Of a stretch of 37,672 nt of DNA, positions 1 to 6,656 are shown in pieces (position 1 is the first letter of the stretch; each line of letters starts with the position of its first letter). This DNA is from Proteobacteria bacterium SG_bin6 (GTDB lineage: Bacteria > Pseudomonadota > Alphaproteobacteria > Sphingomonadales > Sphingomonadaceae). The translations under genes and the position numbers were made by a program. The stretch lies in contig LWDJ01000011.1 of NCBI GenBank assembly GCA_002083435.1, forward strand, positions 1 through 37,672, read 5' to 3'. The notes beneath the pieces were generated by a model. That model saw nothing but the letters and a program-made list of their open reading frames with translations, did not search any database and was not told the origin of the DNA.

Positions 1-216
1 GGCGCGGGCCTGCTCGACCTGCGCGGCGAGCGCGGCTTCCTCCTGCGCCGCCTTGCGCGCGGCGTCGCGCTCGGCGGCGGCGGCTTCGGCCAGCGTGTCG
101 GCGCGCAGCTGGGCGGCAGCCGACTGGCGCTTGGCGGCATCGAGCCGGCGCGCGGCCTCCTCGGGCGCGGCCGCGCCCAAAGAAAGGCCGGCACCGATCA
201 GCAGCAGGCGTCGCAC
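1..216 (-). CDS. Murein hydrolase activator (EnvC/M23-like), N-terminal part only
   Basis: The gene reads off the left edge of the window, so only the first 72 codons are visible. The start is a GTG at 216, four bases after the rlmH stop, giving a short hydrophobic signal peptide (MRRLLLIGAGLSLGAAA) and then an Ala/Glu/Arg-rich helix with heptad character, as expected for the coiled coil of EnvC-type proteins. No catalytic or LytM domain lies within the window. In sphingomonads rlmH is commonly followed by an M23/EnvC-type peptidase gene and a carboxy-terminal protease gene, which is the main reason for the name. Visible facts are the signal peptide and coiled coil; the family is inferred from context. 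Other periplasmic coiled-coil proteins are possible. Confidence 0.55.
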   Translation of the reverse strand, partial: MRRLLLIGAGLSLGAAAPEEAARRLDAAKRQSAAAQLRADTLAEAAAAERDAARKAAQEEAALAAQVEQARA

Positions 217-220
217 GCGC

Positions 221-643
221 CTATCCTTCGCGGTGATAGGGGTGGTTGGCAAGGATGCTCGTCGCCCGATAAAGTTGCTCCGCGAGCATCGCCCGCGCGA
301 GCAGATGCGGCCAGGTAAGCCGCCCGAACGATAGCAGCAGATCGGCCTCGCCGCGCTCGGCATCGCTGAAGCCGTCCGCCGCGCCGATCAGGAACCGCGC
401 CTCGCGCACGCCCTCGTCGCGCCAATGCCCCAGCTGCTCGGCGAACGCCTTGGAGCCGAGCATTGCCCCGGTCTCGTCAAGCAGCACGCGCTTGGTGCCC
501 GGCGCGAGCGGCGGCGCGCGGCCGCCCATGTCGGGCAATTCGGTGACGCGCGTGGGCCAGGCGATACGCTGGAGATAGCGCGTGACCAGCTCGGCCTCGG
601 CCGACCGCCCGATCCGCCCGCGCGCGACGATGTGGAGCAGCAT
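221..643 (-). CDS. rlmH: 23S rRNA (pseudouridine1915-N3)-methyltransferase RlmH
   Basis: This SPOUT-class enzyme methylates pseudouridine 1915 in helix 69 of 23S rRNA using S-adenosylmethionine, acting as a homodimer on the assembled 70S ribosome. The 140-residue product has the usual family length of about 140-155. Family signatures visible are the SAM-knot segment FLIGAADGF, and the C-terminal block LSFGRLTWPHLLARAMLAEQ followed by LYRA and HPYHREG, which matches the conserved PH.LARv.L.EQlYRA...PYH tail. The ATG at 643 begins MLLHIVARG, a typical RlmH start. It lies directly upstream of the M23-like gene with a 4-base gap, so the two are probably cotranscribed. rsfS, often found upstream of rlmH in related bacteria, is not next to it here. 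Confidence 0.95.
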   Translation of the reverse strand: MLLHIVARGRIGRSAEAELVTRYLQRIAWPTRVTELPDMGGRAPPLAPGTKRVLLDETGAMLGSKAFAEQLGHWRDEGVREARFLIGAADGFSDAERGEADLLLSFGRLTWPHLLARAMLAEQLYRATSILANHPYHREG

Positions 644-747
644 GGGCGGAGTGTATCAGCGCGCGTCGCGGGGGGACAGCCTCCCTGCTTCCGCGTCACC
701 CCGGCTCATGGCCGGGCAAGTGTCCGGAGACTTTGCCGGAAAAGGGA

Positions 748-799
748 CCGGAGCGTCTTGCGCCCCCGAAAAGGGGTGAAACGGGGGCGCAAGTTCCGG
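748..799 (-). terminator. Strong hairpin immediately after the DUF1223 gene
   Basis: A perfect 12-bp inverted repeat (757-768 with 782-793, arm CTTGCGCCCCCG) has a 13-base loop and is extended by outer CCGGA/TCCGG arms (748-752 and 795-799). It begins right after the stop codon of the DUF1223 gene (800-802). Read on the minus strand it is followed by a short CCCTTTT tract. This fits a factor-independent terminator ending the DUF1223 transcript before rlmH, although the T-run is poor and it could also be a repeat-type hairpin. A smaller hairpin, CCCGGC-TCATG-GCCGGG, lies just beyond it near 699-716. Confidence 0.6.
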
Positions 800-1531
800 T
801 TAGATCTTGGCGGCCGAGAGGATCGGGCCACCCTTGCCGTTCTGCACCAGCACCGCCGTCTTCAGCCCGGCGGGCGCGGCGGGCAGGGCGAAGCTTTGCG
901 CCTTGCCGGTCCAGGTGCCGACATTGACCAGCTGCTTGACGATATTGCGGTGGGGGATGGTGACGCCTTCGTTCTCACCGCCACGCACGGCGACGTCGAG
1001 CGTGCGGGGATCATAGCGCACCACCCACACGGTCGCCTTGGCCGCGTTGCCGGCGCCGATCTCGACCTTGCCGCCTTCGGCCTTGATCGCCGGGCCATCC
1101 TTGCGAACATTGCGCGCGATCGCCGCGTTCAGCTCGCCCTCGCGGCTGCCGAGCACCGCGTCATGGCCATTCACGATCACTTGGGGCGTCGCGACCACCG
1201 GACGGCCGGCGCTGTGGGCATAATCCCACTGGCGCGCGGTGTAGCTGGGATTGGCGAACGTGTCCTTCCAGCCGAGATCGTCCCAATAAGTGACCGCGAA
1301 CGACAGCGGGATCACATCGTTGCGATCGGCGAGGCGGTTGACGACCTTGTCCGCCGGCGGACAACTCGAGCAGCCCTGGCTCTGATAGAGCTCGACCACC
1401 ACCGGGTGCGCCGGATCGCCGGCTTGCGCGACTTGGGTCTTGCCCTTCGCCTGTTCGGCGACGGGGTTGGCGGTCGCGCCCGAGCAGGCAGCAATCGCGA
1501 GAGCGGAAGTGAGGGCGAGAAGCGAACGCAT
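800..1531 (-). CDS. DUF1223 thioredoxin-fold lipoprotein, probable SigF target
   Basis: The 243-residue protein has a lipoprotein signal: the hydrophobic stretch LLALTSALAIAAC ends in a lipobox with Cys16. After it comes a thioredoxin-like DUF1223 domain with VVVELYQSQGCSSCPPAD, whose CxxC pair is at about residues 54 and 57, followed by FAVTYWDDLGWKD and a TPQVIVNG segment as in this family. DUF1223 proteins are secreted or envelope proteins of unknown function; a redox or metal-related role is suggested by the CxxC motif but is not shown. A Shine-Dalgarno-like CAGGAG lies about 9 bases before the ATG at 1531. A near-perfect SigF-type promoter 50-76 bases upstream indicates separate control by the neighbouring SigF, and a strong hairpin follows the stop codon. 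Confidence 0.85.
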   Translation of the reverse strand: MRSLLALTSALAIAACSGATANPVAEQAKGKTQVAQAGDPAHPVVVELYQSQGCSSCPPADKVVNRLADRNDVIPLSFAVTYWDDLGWKDTFANPSYTARQWDYAHSAGRPVVATPQVIVNGHDAVLGSREGELNAAIARNVRKDGPAIKAEGGKVEIGAGNAAKATVWVVRYDPRTLDVAVRGGENEGVTIPHRNIVKQLVNVGTWTGKAQSFALPAAPAGLKTAVLVQNGKGGPILSAAKI

Positions 1532-1581
1532 CGGTGAAGCTCCTGAAATTAGCGAAGGCGAGCGCGCCTTCTGCTTGCCAT

Positions 1582-1607
1582 TTCGTCCCCCGTGCGGTCA
1601 GCGTTAC
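1582..1607 (-). promoter_or_regulatory. SigF (ECF16-type) promoter of the DUF1223 gene
   Basis: On the minus strand GTAACG (1607-1602) is followed after exactly 16 bases by CGAA (1585-1582). The Caulobacter SigF promoter consensus, as I remember it, is GTAACC-N16-CGAA, so this site has one mismatch and exact spacing. The predicted transcript start near 1575 leaves a leader of about 45 bases that contains the CAGGAG ribosome-binding site. The sigF gene itself is only 0.7 kb away and has the same element. Confidence 0.75.
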
Positions 1608-1648
1608 ACTGGCCTGCCGCTTTTTTATTCCTGGATATTGGCGCGGCG

Positions 1649-2299
1649 CTACCAGCGCAGCAGCCTTGGCCCCACCAGCGCGCCAATCAGCCCCGAAACC
1701 ATGATCCCCAGCGTGTACCAGGTGACGACGAAGGTCGCGGTCACTTCGTTGCAGTGGAGCGCGTAGAGTGTGGCGGAAGCCGCCCCCGCCGTCAGCCCCA
1801 GCGCGGCGCCCGCGGTGCGCAGCCGGGTCGGCGCCAGGCGACGGAAGGCCCATAACAGCCCGGCGAAGATCGGCAGCGAGAGCAGGCTGACCCCCGCCAT
1901 GCACTTCCAGTTACTGTGCCCCATCAGCATCGCCATGCGGTGATCGGCGGGCGCGATCGCCAGCTCCACCGCCGAGCCCGCGAGCAGCAGGCCGAAGGGC
2001 AAGGCGAGCAGCCAGGCCGAGCGCCAGGGCGGCGATTCGGGGCGCGCGGCGCGCAGCACCGCGAAAATCGCGATCACCCCCAGCGACAGCGAATAGGCCC
2101 ATTTCATCAGGAAATGGCCCTGCATCATCGAGCCCGGTAGGTCGCTGCGCAGCCCCAGCGCCAGCGCGACCAACGCGAAAGTGGCGGCGGCGCCGAGCAA
2201 CAACCCGGCGAACACGCGCCGTTCGGCCATGTGCGGCGGCACCCGCGGCGTATCGGCGGCGAGCGCCTGGATAAGGTCTTCGGTGCGCATCAGCGTCAT
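1649..2299 (-). CDS. nrsF: NrsF family (DUF1109) membrane anti-sigma factor of SigF
   Basis: The 216-residue protein has six predicted membrane helices (about residues 28-50, 64-84, 94-114, 134-152, 160-180 and 187-210), the organisation of NrsF/DUF1109 proteins, which hold the ECF sigma factor SigF inactive at the inner membrane. In Caulobacter NrsF two conserved cysteines, 50 residues apart, are needed for the response to chromate and cadmium. Here Cys133 (NWKCM) and Cys183 (LHCNE) are also 50 residues apart, so the sensing pair appears intact. The start overlaps the sigF stop by the ATGA tetranucleotide, which implies translational coupling and balanced production of the sigma factor and its inhibitor. 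Function is inferred from family and gene order. Confidence 0.9.
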   Translation of the reverse strand: MTLMRTEDLIQALAADTPRVPPHMAERRVFAGLLLGAAATFALVALALGLRSDLPGSMMQGHFLMKWAYSLSLGVIAIFAVLRAARPESPPWRSAWLLALPFGLLLAGSAVELAIAPADHRMAMLMGHSNWKCMAGVSLLSLPIFAGLLWAFRRLAPTRLRTAGAALGLTAGAASATLYALHCNEVTATFVVTWYTLGIMVSGLIGALVGPRLLRW

Positions 2300-2850
2300 T
2301 TGCCCTTTAGCCGCGCCGCGAGCGCCTTCAGCCCACGATGCACGGAAACTTTCACATCGGCCTCGCTGATGCCCTGCGCCTCCGCCGCCTCGGCAACACT
2401 TTGGCCATCGATCTTGGTCCGGCGGATCGCCTCGGCCTGCTTGGGGCTGACCCCCTCCAGCAGCGCGTCCACGTCCAGCCGGGCGCTGGCTGCTTCCTGA
2501 TAGCCTTCGGCGACCAGAATCTCGGCCAGATCCTCGAACGGCACCGTCTGTTTCATGCGGCGGAAATGATCGATCATCTTGTAGCGGGCGACCGCATAGG
2601 CCCAGGCCGCGAACGGCCGGTCGCGGTCATAGCTGGCGCGCCGTGTGTGAATGGCGATCAGCGTTTCCTGCACCAGATCCTCGACATCATCCGCCGCCCC
2701 CCGCAGGCGGCGCGCGAAAAAGGATCGCAGCATCGGCAAAAGCGCGGTGAGCAACGCATTCTGGGCGGCCGCGTCGCCGTCCAGGCCACGCACCATCCAG
2801 GCTTTGAGCTGATCCTCGCTCGTCCTTCGCTGCACTCCCAATGATGCCAT
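2296..2850 (-). CDS. sigF: ECF RNA polymerase sigma factor SigF (ECF16-like)
   Basis: A 184-residue sigma factor with region 2 (DDVEDLVQETLIAIHTRRASY, then FAAWAYAVARYKMIDHFRRMK) and region 4 (LLEGVSPKQAEAIRRTKIDG, then SVAEAAEAQGISEADVKVSVHRGLK), the helix-turn-helix that reads the -35 element. Pairing with a DUF1109/NrsF gene places it in the SigF/ECF16 group, which in Caulobacter responds to heavy-metal stress. The ATG at 2850 is the longest start, but its first base is the last base of a consensus SigF -10 element (2850-2853). From that promoter the mRNA would begin downstream of this ATG. A GTG at 2835 (residue 6) is then a better start, nearly leaderless and just ahead of the conserved SEDQLKAWMVRGLDGD segment. 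Translationally coupled to nrsF. Confidence 0.9.
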   Translation of the reverse strand: MASLGVQRRTSEDQLKAWMVRGLDGDAAAQNALLTALLPMLRSFFARRLRGAADDVEDLVQETLIAIHTRRASYDRDRPFAAWAYAVARYKMIDHFRRMKQTVPFEDLAEILVAEGYQEAASARLDVDALLEGVSPKQAEAIRRTKIDGQSVAEAAEAQGISEADVKVSVHRGLKALAARLKGK

Positions 2851-2875
2851 TCGCTGCGTTTGCTCCCCCGGTTAC
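2850..2875 (-). promoter_or_regulatory. Autoregulatory SigF promoter overlapping the sigF start
   Basis: On the minus strand GTAACC (2875-2870) is followed after exactly 16 bases by CGAA (2853-2850), a perfect match to the GTAACC-N16-CGAA consensus remembered for Caulobacter SigF. It implies positive autoregulation of sigF-nrsF. The -10 element touches the longest possible start codon, so transcription should begin near 2843 and the protein probably starts at GTG 2835 on this transcript. Confidence 0.8.
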
Positions 2876-2919
2876 ATCCGGCCGACAGAATTTTTTGCAT
2901 ATCACGCTTGAAGGCGAAT

Positions 2920-2945
2920 GTAACCTGCAACCCGGCTGGCGCGGA
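2920..2945 (+). promoter_or_regulatory. Possible divergent SigF-type promoter towards the thiolase gene
   Basis: On the plus strand GTAACC (2920-2925) is followed after 16 bases by CGGA (2942-2945), one mismatch from the SigF -10 CGAA. It lies 45 bases from the sigF promoter in the opposite direction and about 137 bases before the thiolase start. The -35 is perfect but the -10 is not, so activity is uncertain. Confidence 0.35.
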
Positions 2946-3081
2946 TACCCAGCGTGACCCGCCCTTGTGCCTCCCGGGGTCACCGGACGGCGGCAGCGTA
3001 ATCCGCCGTCGTCCGTCAAGGGAGGTTGCCCTCGCGATCGTGGTCGCTATCGCTAGCGACGACTAGCAGGAGAGGGTCAAG

Positions 3082-4278
3082 ATGCGCGAAGCCGCGATCG
3101 TCAGCACCGCCCGTACCGCGATCGGCAAGGCCTATCGCGGCGCGTTCAACATGACCGAGGCGCCGGTGCTCGCCGGGCATGTGATGAACGCGGCGGTGGC
3201 GCGCGCCGGGATCGACCCCGCGCGGATCGACGAAGTCTTCTGGGGTGTCGGCAACCAATGGGGCACGCAAGGGGGGAATGCCGGGCGGATGGGCGTGTTC
3301 GCCGCCGGCTTGCCGCTGTCGGTGCCCGCCTTCACGCTGGACCGGAAATGCGGCTCGGGGCTGACCGCGGTCGCGCTCGCCGCGCGCTCGATCATCTGCG
3401 ACGAGATCGATGTCGCGCTCGCCGGGGGCATGGAATCGATCAGCTTCACGGTGACGAAGGACGCACCGCGCTACGTCAACCAGTCGGTCACCGCCCAGGT
3501 GCCCGCCGCCTATGCGCCGATGATCGAGACGGCGGAAATCGTCGCCGAACGCTATGGCATCAGCCGCGAGGCGCAGGATCGTTATGGCGCGCAGAGCCAG
3601 CAGCGCGCCGCGCGCGGGCTGGAGACGGGCGCCTTCGCCGAGGAGATCGTGCCGATCACGGTGACGCGGGCGCTGCTCGACAAGGAGGGCAACCGGATCG
3701 GCGAGGAGCAGGTGACGGTCAGCCAGGACGAGGGCATCCGCCCCGGCACGAGCTTTGAAGCGCTTGCCGGGCTGAAGACGGTGTGGCCGGGCGGCGCGTT
3801 CAGCGGCCCGGGCACGAACGTCACCGCCGGCAATGCCAGCCAGCTTTCCGACGGCGCTTCCTGCCAGCTGGTGATGGACCGCGCGACCGCCGAGGCCGAG
3901 GGGCGTGAAATCCTGGGCATTTACCGCGGCTTCCAGTCCGCCGGCTGCGCGCCCGACGAGATGGGCATCGGCCCGGTGTTCGCCATTCCCAAGCTGCTCG
4001 CCCGCGCCGGGCTGTCGGTGAGCGACATCGGGCTGTGGGAGCTGAACGAAGCCTTTGCGTCGCAATGCCTTTATTGCCGCGACCATCTCGGCATCGATCC
4101 CGAGAAATACAACGTGAACGGCGGCGCGATCGCGATCGGCCATCCCTTTGGCATGACCGGCTCGCGGCTGGTCGGCCATGCGCTGATCGAGGGGCGCAAG
4201 CGCGGGGTGCGCTGGGTGGTGGTCTCGATGTGCACCGCCGGCGGCATGGGTGCGGCTGGGCTGTTCGAGATCGTCTAA
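3082..4278 (+). CDS. Acetyl-CoA acetyltransferase (thiolase family)
   Basis: The 398-residue protein is a full-length thiolase, which condenses or cleaves acyl-CoA (two acetyl-CoA to acetoacetyl-CoA, or thiolytic beta-oxidation). The nucleophilic cysteine is Cys90 in RKCGSGLTAV. The C-terminal catalytic residues are in NEAFASQ, GGAIAIGHPFGMTGSR (His) and MCTAGGMGAAG (Cys), all in the expected order, so it should be active. The motifs are slightly unusual: KCGSG in place of CASG, GHPFGMTG in place of GHPLGASG, and CTAGG in place of CxGGG. This suggests a subfamily other than the classical PhaA/AtoB type, and the substrate chain length cannot be read from the sequence. The start at 3082 has an AGGAGAGG ribosome-binding site 8 bases upstream. 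It stands alone on the plus strand. Confidence 0.9.
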   Translation: MREAAIVSTARTAIGKAYRGAFNMTEAPVLAGHVMNAAVARAGIDPARIDEVFWGVGNQWGTQGGNAGRMGVFAAGLPLSVPAFTLDRKCGSGLTAVALAARSIICDEIDVALAGGMESISFTVTKDAPRYVNQSVTAQVPAAYAPMIETAEIVAERYGISREAQDRYGAQSQQRAARGLETGAFAEEIVPITVTRALLDKEGNRIGEEQVTVSQDEGIRPGTSFEALAGLKTVWPGGAFSGPGTNVTAGNASQLSDGASCQLVMDRATAEAEGREILGIYRGFQSAGCAPDEMGIGPVFAIPKLLARAGLSVSDIGLWELNEAFASQCLYCRDHLGIDPEKYNVNGGAIAIGHPFGMTGSRLVGHALIEGRKRGVRWVVVSMCTAGGMGAAGLFEIV

Positions 4279-4381
4279 GCGGTTGAACTAAAACGATTAA
4301 ATGGCGTCCCAGACACGGGCGATCGACCAAAGCGTGTCAAGCCGCCTTTTACCCGCCACATCGCCCGGCTAGGCGCGCTGG

Positions 4382-5146
4382 GTGCGGTTTCGAGTCGAGC
4401 AGGATGAAGGCTGGTGGCGGCGGCGGGGCGCGGGGTTTCTCCTCGCGATCGCGGTCGAGGCGTTGCTGCTGCTCGCGCTGCTCACGCTCGCCTGGCCGAC
4501 CCGGCCGCCGCGCTTCAAGGGGGAGGCCGCCAAGACCTTCGAGCTCGCCAATGTCGATGACGACGCCGCCCCCGCGACCCGGCAGAACAGCCGCCGCCAG
4601 CCCCGCGCGCGCGCTGCCAAGCCCGTCCGGGACACCGCCAAGCCAGCGCCGAGCCCGCCCCGGGCAACGCCATCCCCGCCCGAACCGCTCGGGGACATTC
4701 CCGGGCTGATCCGCCTGACGCGCGAGGATTTCGCCGCCGGTGACATTGGCAAGATCAAGCGCGCCCCCGGCCCCGCCCCGGGCACCGCGCCCGACCAACT
4801 CGCCGATGCGGAAGGATCGGGCGACTCCAAACCGATCGGCAACGCCCCCAATGGCGAGCCGCTCTACGCCGCCGAATGGTTCCGCGAGCCGCGCGACGCC
4901 GAACTTTCGCCCTACATCGCCAAGGCGCGCGGGGTGCCCGGCGGCTGGGGGCTGATCGCCTGCCAGACGGCGCCGCGCTACCGGGTGGAGAATTGCCAAA
5001 TTCTGGGCGAGTCCCCGGCGGGATCGAGCCTTGGCTATCAGGTTCAGCAGGCGGCGTGGCAGTTCCAGGTGCTGCCGCCGCGCAAGGGGGGCAAGCCGCT
5101 GATCGGCGCCTGGGTGCAGATCCTGATCAAGCTGCGGCAGGGGTAG
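4382..5146 (+). CDS. Membrane-anchored, proline-rich TonB-like protein, function unknown
   Basis: A GTG start at 4382 gives 254 residues. After a short basic N-terminus there is one membrane helix (about residues 18-39, LLAIAVEALLLLALLTLAW), then a Pro/Ala/Arg-rich linker (about 45-115). The globular C-terminus contains CQTAPRYRVENCQILGESP and ends in YQVQQAAWQFQVLPPRKGGK and an IGAWVQILIKL strand. The layout of anchor, proline-rich spacer and small beta domain is that of TonB, and the last strand resembles the F.P...dG.pv.g.v.i.i end of TonB C-terminal domains, but overall identity to TonB is not obvious. No ExbB/ExbD genes are nearby. No good ribosome-binding site is seen before the GTG. 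It converges on the hydrolase/OsmC gene with a 15-base gap. Confidence 0.7.
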   Translation: MRFRVEQDEGWWRRRGAGFLLAIAVEALLLLALLTLAWPTRPPRFKGEAAKTFELANVDDDAAPATRQNSRRQPRARAAKPVRDTAKPAPSPPRATPSPPEPLGDIPGLIRLTREDFAAGDIGKIKRAPGPAPGTAPDQLADAEGSGDSKPIGNAPNGEPLYAAEWFREPRDAELSPYIAKARGVPGGWGLIACQTAPRYRVENCQILGESPAGSSLGYQVQQAAWQFQVLPPRKGGKPLIGAWVQILIKLRQG

Positions 5147-5161
5147 GGGCCGGGCGCGCGC

Positions 5162-6367
5162 CTATTCCACCAGCCGCGTCTTGATCACCGGATGGTTTTC
5201 CAGCGTGCGGTGGACCGGGCAGCGATCGGCGATCCCCAGCAGCCGCGCGCGCTGGGTGTCGCTCAAATCGCCGACCAGGGTGATGTCGCGGGTCAGCACG
5301 TCGATCTTGGGCTTGCCCTCGCCGGTTTCGGCGCAATCCTCCGAATGGCAGCGTTGGTGCTGCAGCTCGATCGAGACGCCCTTGAGCGGGATCGCCTCGC
5401 GGTCCGCGACCAGCTTGATCGTCATCGCGGTGCAGGTGCCGAGCGCCGAGAGCAGCAGATCATAAGGGGTCGGCCCGAGATCGGCGCCGCCCACCCGCAG
5501 CGGTTCGTCCGCCAGGAAGCTGTGCCCGGAGCTCTCGACGATCGAGGTGAACTTGGCGTCGGTGGTCGTCACCCGCACCCGGCCCTCCTCGGGCGCGTCG
5601 GCGGCGACGGCGGGGGGGAGATAAGGCTCCACCCAGGTCGCGATCATCGCGGCGGCATAGGCGGCGGGCGCGGGCTGGGTGAGCAGATGGTCGGCGCCGT
5701 CGAGCGACACGAAGCTCTTGGGGTGCTTGGCGGCGGCGAAAATCTCGCCGGCATTTTCCAGCCCCACGGTGGCGTCGGTCGGCGCGTGGAGCACGAGCAG
5801 CGCGCGCTTCAGCCGCGCCAGTCGCGCCGCCTGGTCCTGCCCCTCCACCGCGTGGAGGAAAGCGTCGCTCACCTGGAAGGGGCGGCCGCCGATCGTTACC
5901 TCGGCCTGGCCCTGGGCGCGCACCGCCGCGATCTGGTCGCCCAGTTGATGGAGCACATGCGCGGGATCGAACGGCGCGCCGATCGTCACCACCGCTGTCG
6001 CCTCGGGAATATGCTCGGCCGCCGCGATCACCGCCGCGCCGCCCAGCGAATGGCCGATCAGCACCGCCGGGGCGCCGATGTCGCCGCGCAGGAAATCGGC
6101 CGCCGCCACCAGATCCTGCACATTCGCCGCGAAATGGCTGTCGACGAAGCTGCCGCCCGATTTGCCGAGCCCGGTGAAATCGAAGGCGAGCGTCGCGATG
6201 CCGTGTTCGGCGAGCGCCATGCCGATCCGCCGCGCGCCGTGGCTCGCGCTGGTGCAGGTGAAGCAATGCGCGAACAGCGCGACCGCGCGCACCCGCCCCG
6301 GGGGCAGCTCCAGCCGGCCGACCAGCCGCGTGCCTTGGGCATTGGTGAACTCGACATCGCGGCGCAT
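5162..6367 (-). CDS. Bifunctional alpha/beta hydrolase / OsmC-family fusion protein
   Basis: Two domains are fused in one 401-residue chain. Residues 1 to about 255 form an alpha/beta hydrolase with the nucleophile elbow GHSLGG (Ser107), an early FAHCFTCTSASHGARR loop, and a late GADHL segment supplying the likely catalytic His. Residues of about 265-401 form an OsmC/Ohr-type domain with its two conserved cysteines, in SALGTCTAMT (about 321) and DRCPVHRTL (about 383). OsmC-type proteins reduce organic hydroperoxides with this cysteine pair. The fusion is a known family, and a sensible inference is hydrolysis plus detoxification of a peroxide or ester, but the substrate is unknown. It is transcribed alone, convergent with the preceding gene. 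Confidence 0.9.
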   Translation of the reverse strand: MRRDVEFTNAQGTRLVGRLELPPGRVRAVALFAHCFTCTSASHGARRIGMALAEHGIATLAFDFTGLGKSGGSFVDSHFAANVQDLVAAADFLRGDIGAPAVLIGHSLGGAAVIAAAEHIPEATAVVTIGAPFDPAHVLHQLGDQIAAVRAQGQAEVTIGGRPFQVSDAFLHAVEGQDQAARLARLKRALLVLHAPTDATVGLENAGEIFAAAKHPKSFVSLDGADHLLTQPAPAAYAAAMIATWVEPYLPPAVAADAPEEGRVRVTTTDAKFTSIVESSGHSFLADEPLRVGGADLGPTPYDLLLSALGTCTAMTIKLVADREAIPLKGVSIELQHQRCHSEDCAETGEGKPKIDVLTRDITLVGDLSDTQRARLLGIADRCPVHRTLENHPVIKTRLVE

Positions 6368-6497
6368 GGGTGGCCCTCCTATGCGCTCAGGCTATCGGCG
6401 CCCGCCGCGCCGGTCTAGGAAGATTCGAACCCGGCGCGGACCCTGGGCCGCGTGGTCGCCCGCACCGGCATACCCCGCCCCGCAACGCCGGCGTCCT

Positions 6498-6515
6498 CCC
6501 CGGCGAAGGCCGGGG
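6498..6515. repeat. Short GC-rich palindromic repeat (REP-like)
   Basis: The 18-base element CCCCGGCGAAGGCCGGGG forms a 7-bp stem with a GAAG tetraloop, inside the context CGTCCTCCCCGGCG...GGGTCCAGC. Elements of this form occur in many copies between genes in sphingomonad chromosomes, to my knowledge. It is the only obvious structure in the 289-base intergenic stretch 6368-6656, which separates the divergent hydrolase/OsmC and ABC transporter genes. I saw no clear promoter there. Confidence 0.5.
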
Positions 6516-6656
6516 TCCAGCATCGCGCGCTTCGCCATTCCGGCGCCGAGCGCTCAGGCGCTTAGCGGCTGGGCTTCGACCTTCGCCGGGTAAGGGGGCG
6601 CATCGCTGGCCGCGCGGCGGTTCTCATCCCGCGCGGTATCGGCTAAGGCGCCGGCG

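Noticed and set aside
425..1537. Long plus-strand open frame (370 codons) opposite rlmH and the DUF1223 gene
   Set aside because: Low-complexity Arg/Ala-rich product without a family; the minus strand encodes the clear RlmH and DUF1223 proteins. Antisense frame of GC-rich DNA.
3016..4179. Minus-strand frame of 387 codons opposite the thiolase gene
   Set aside because: Shadow of the thiolase; composition typical of an antisense frame.
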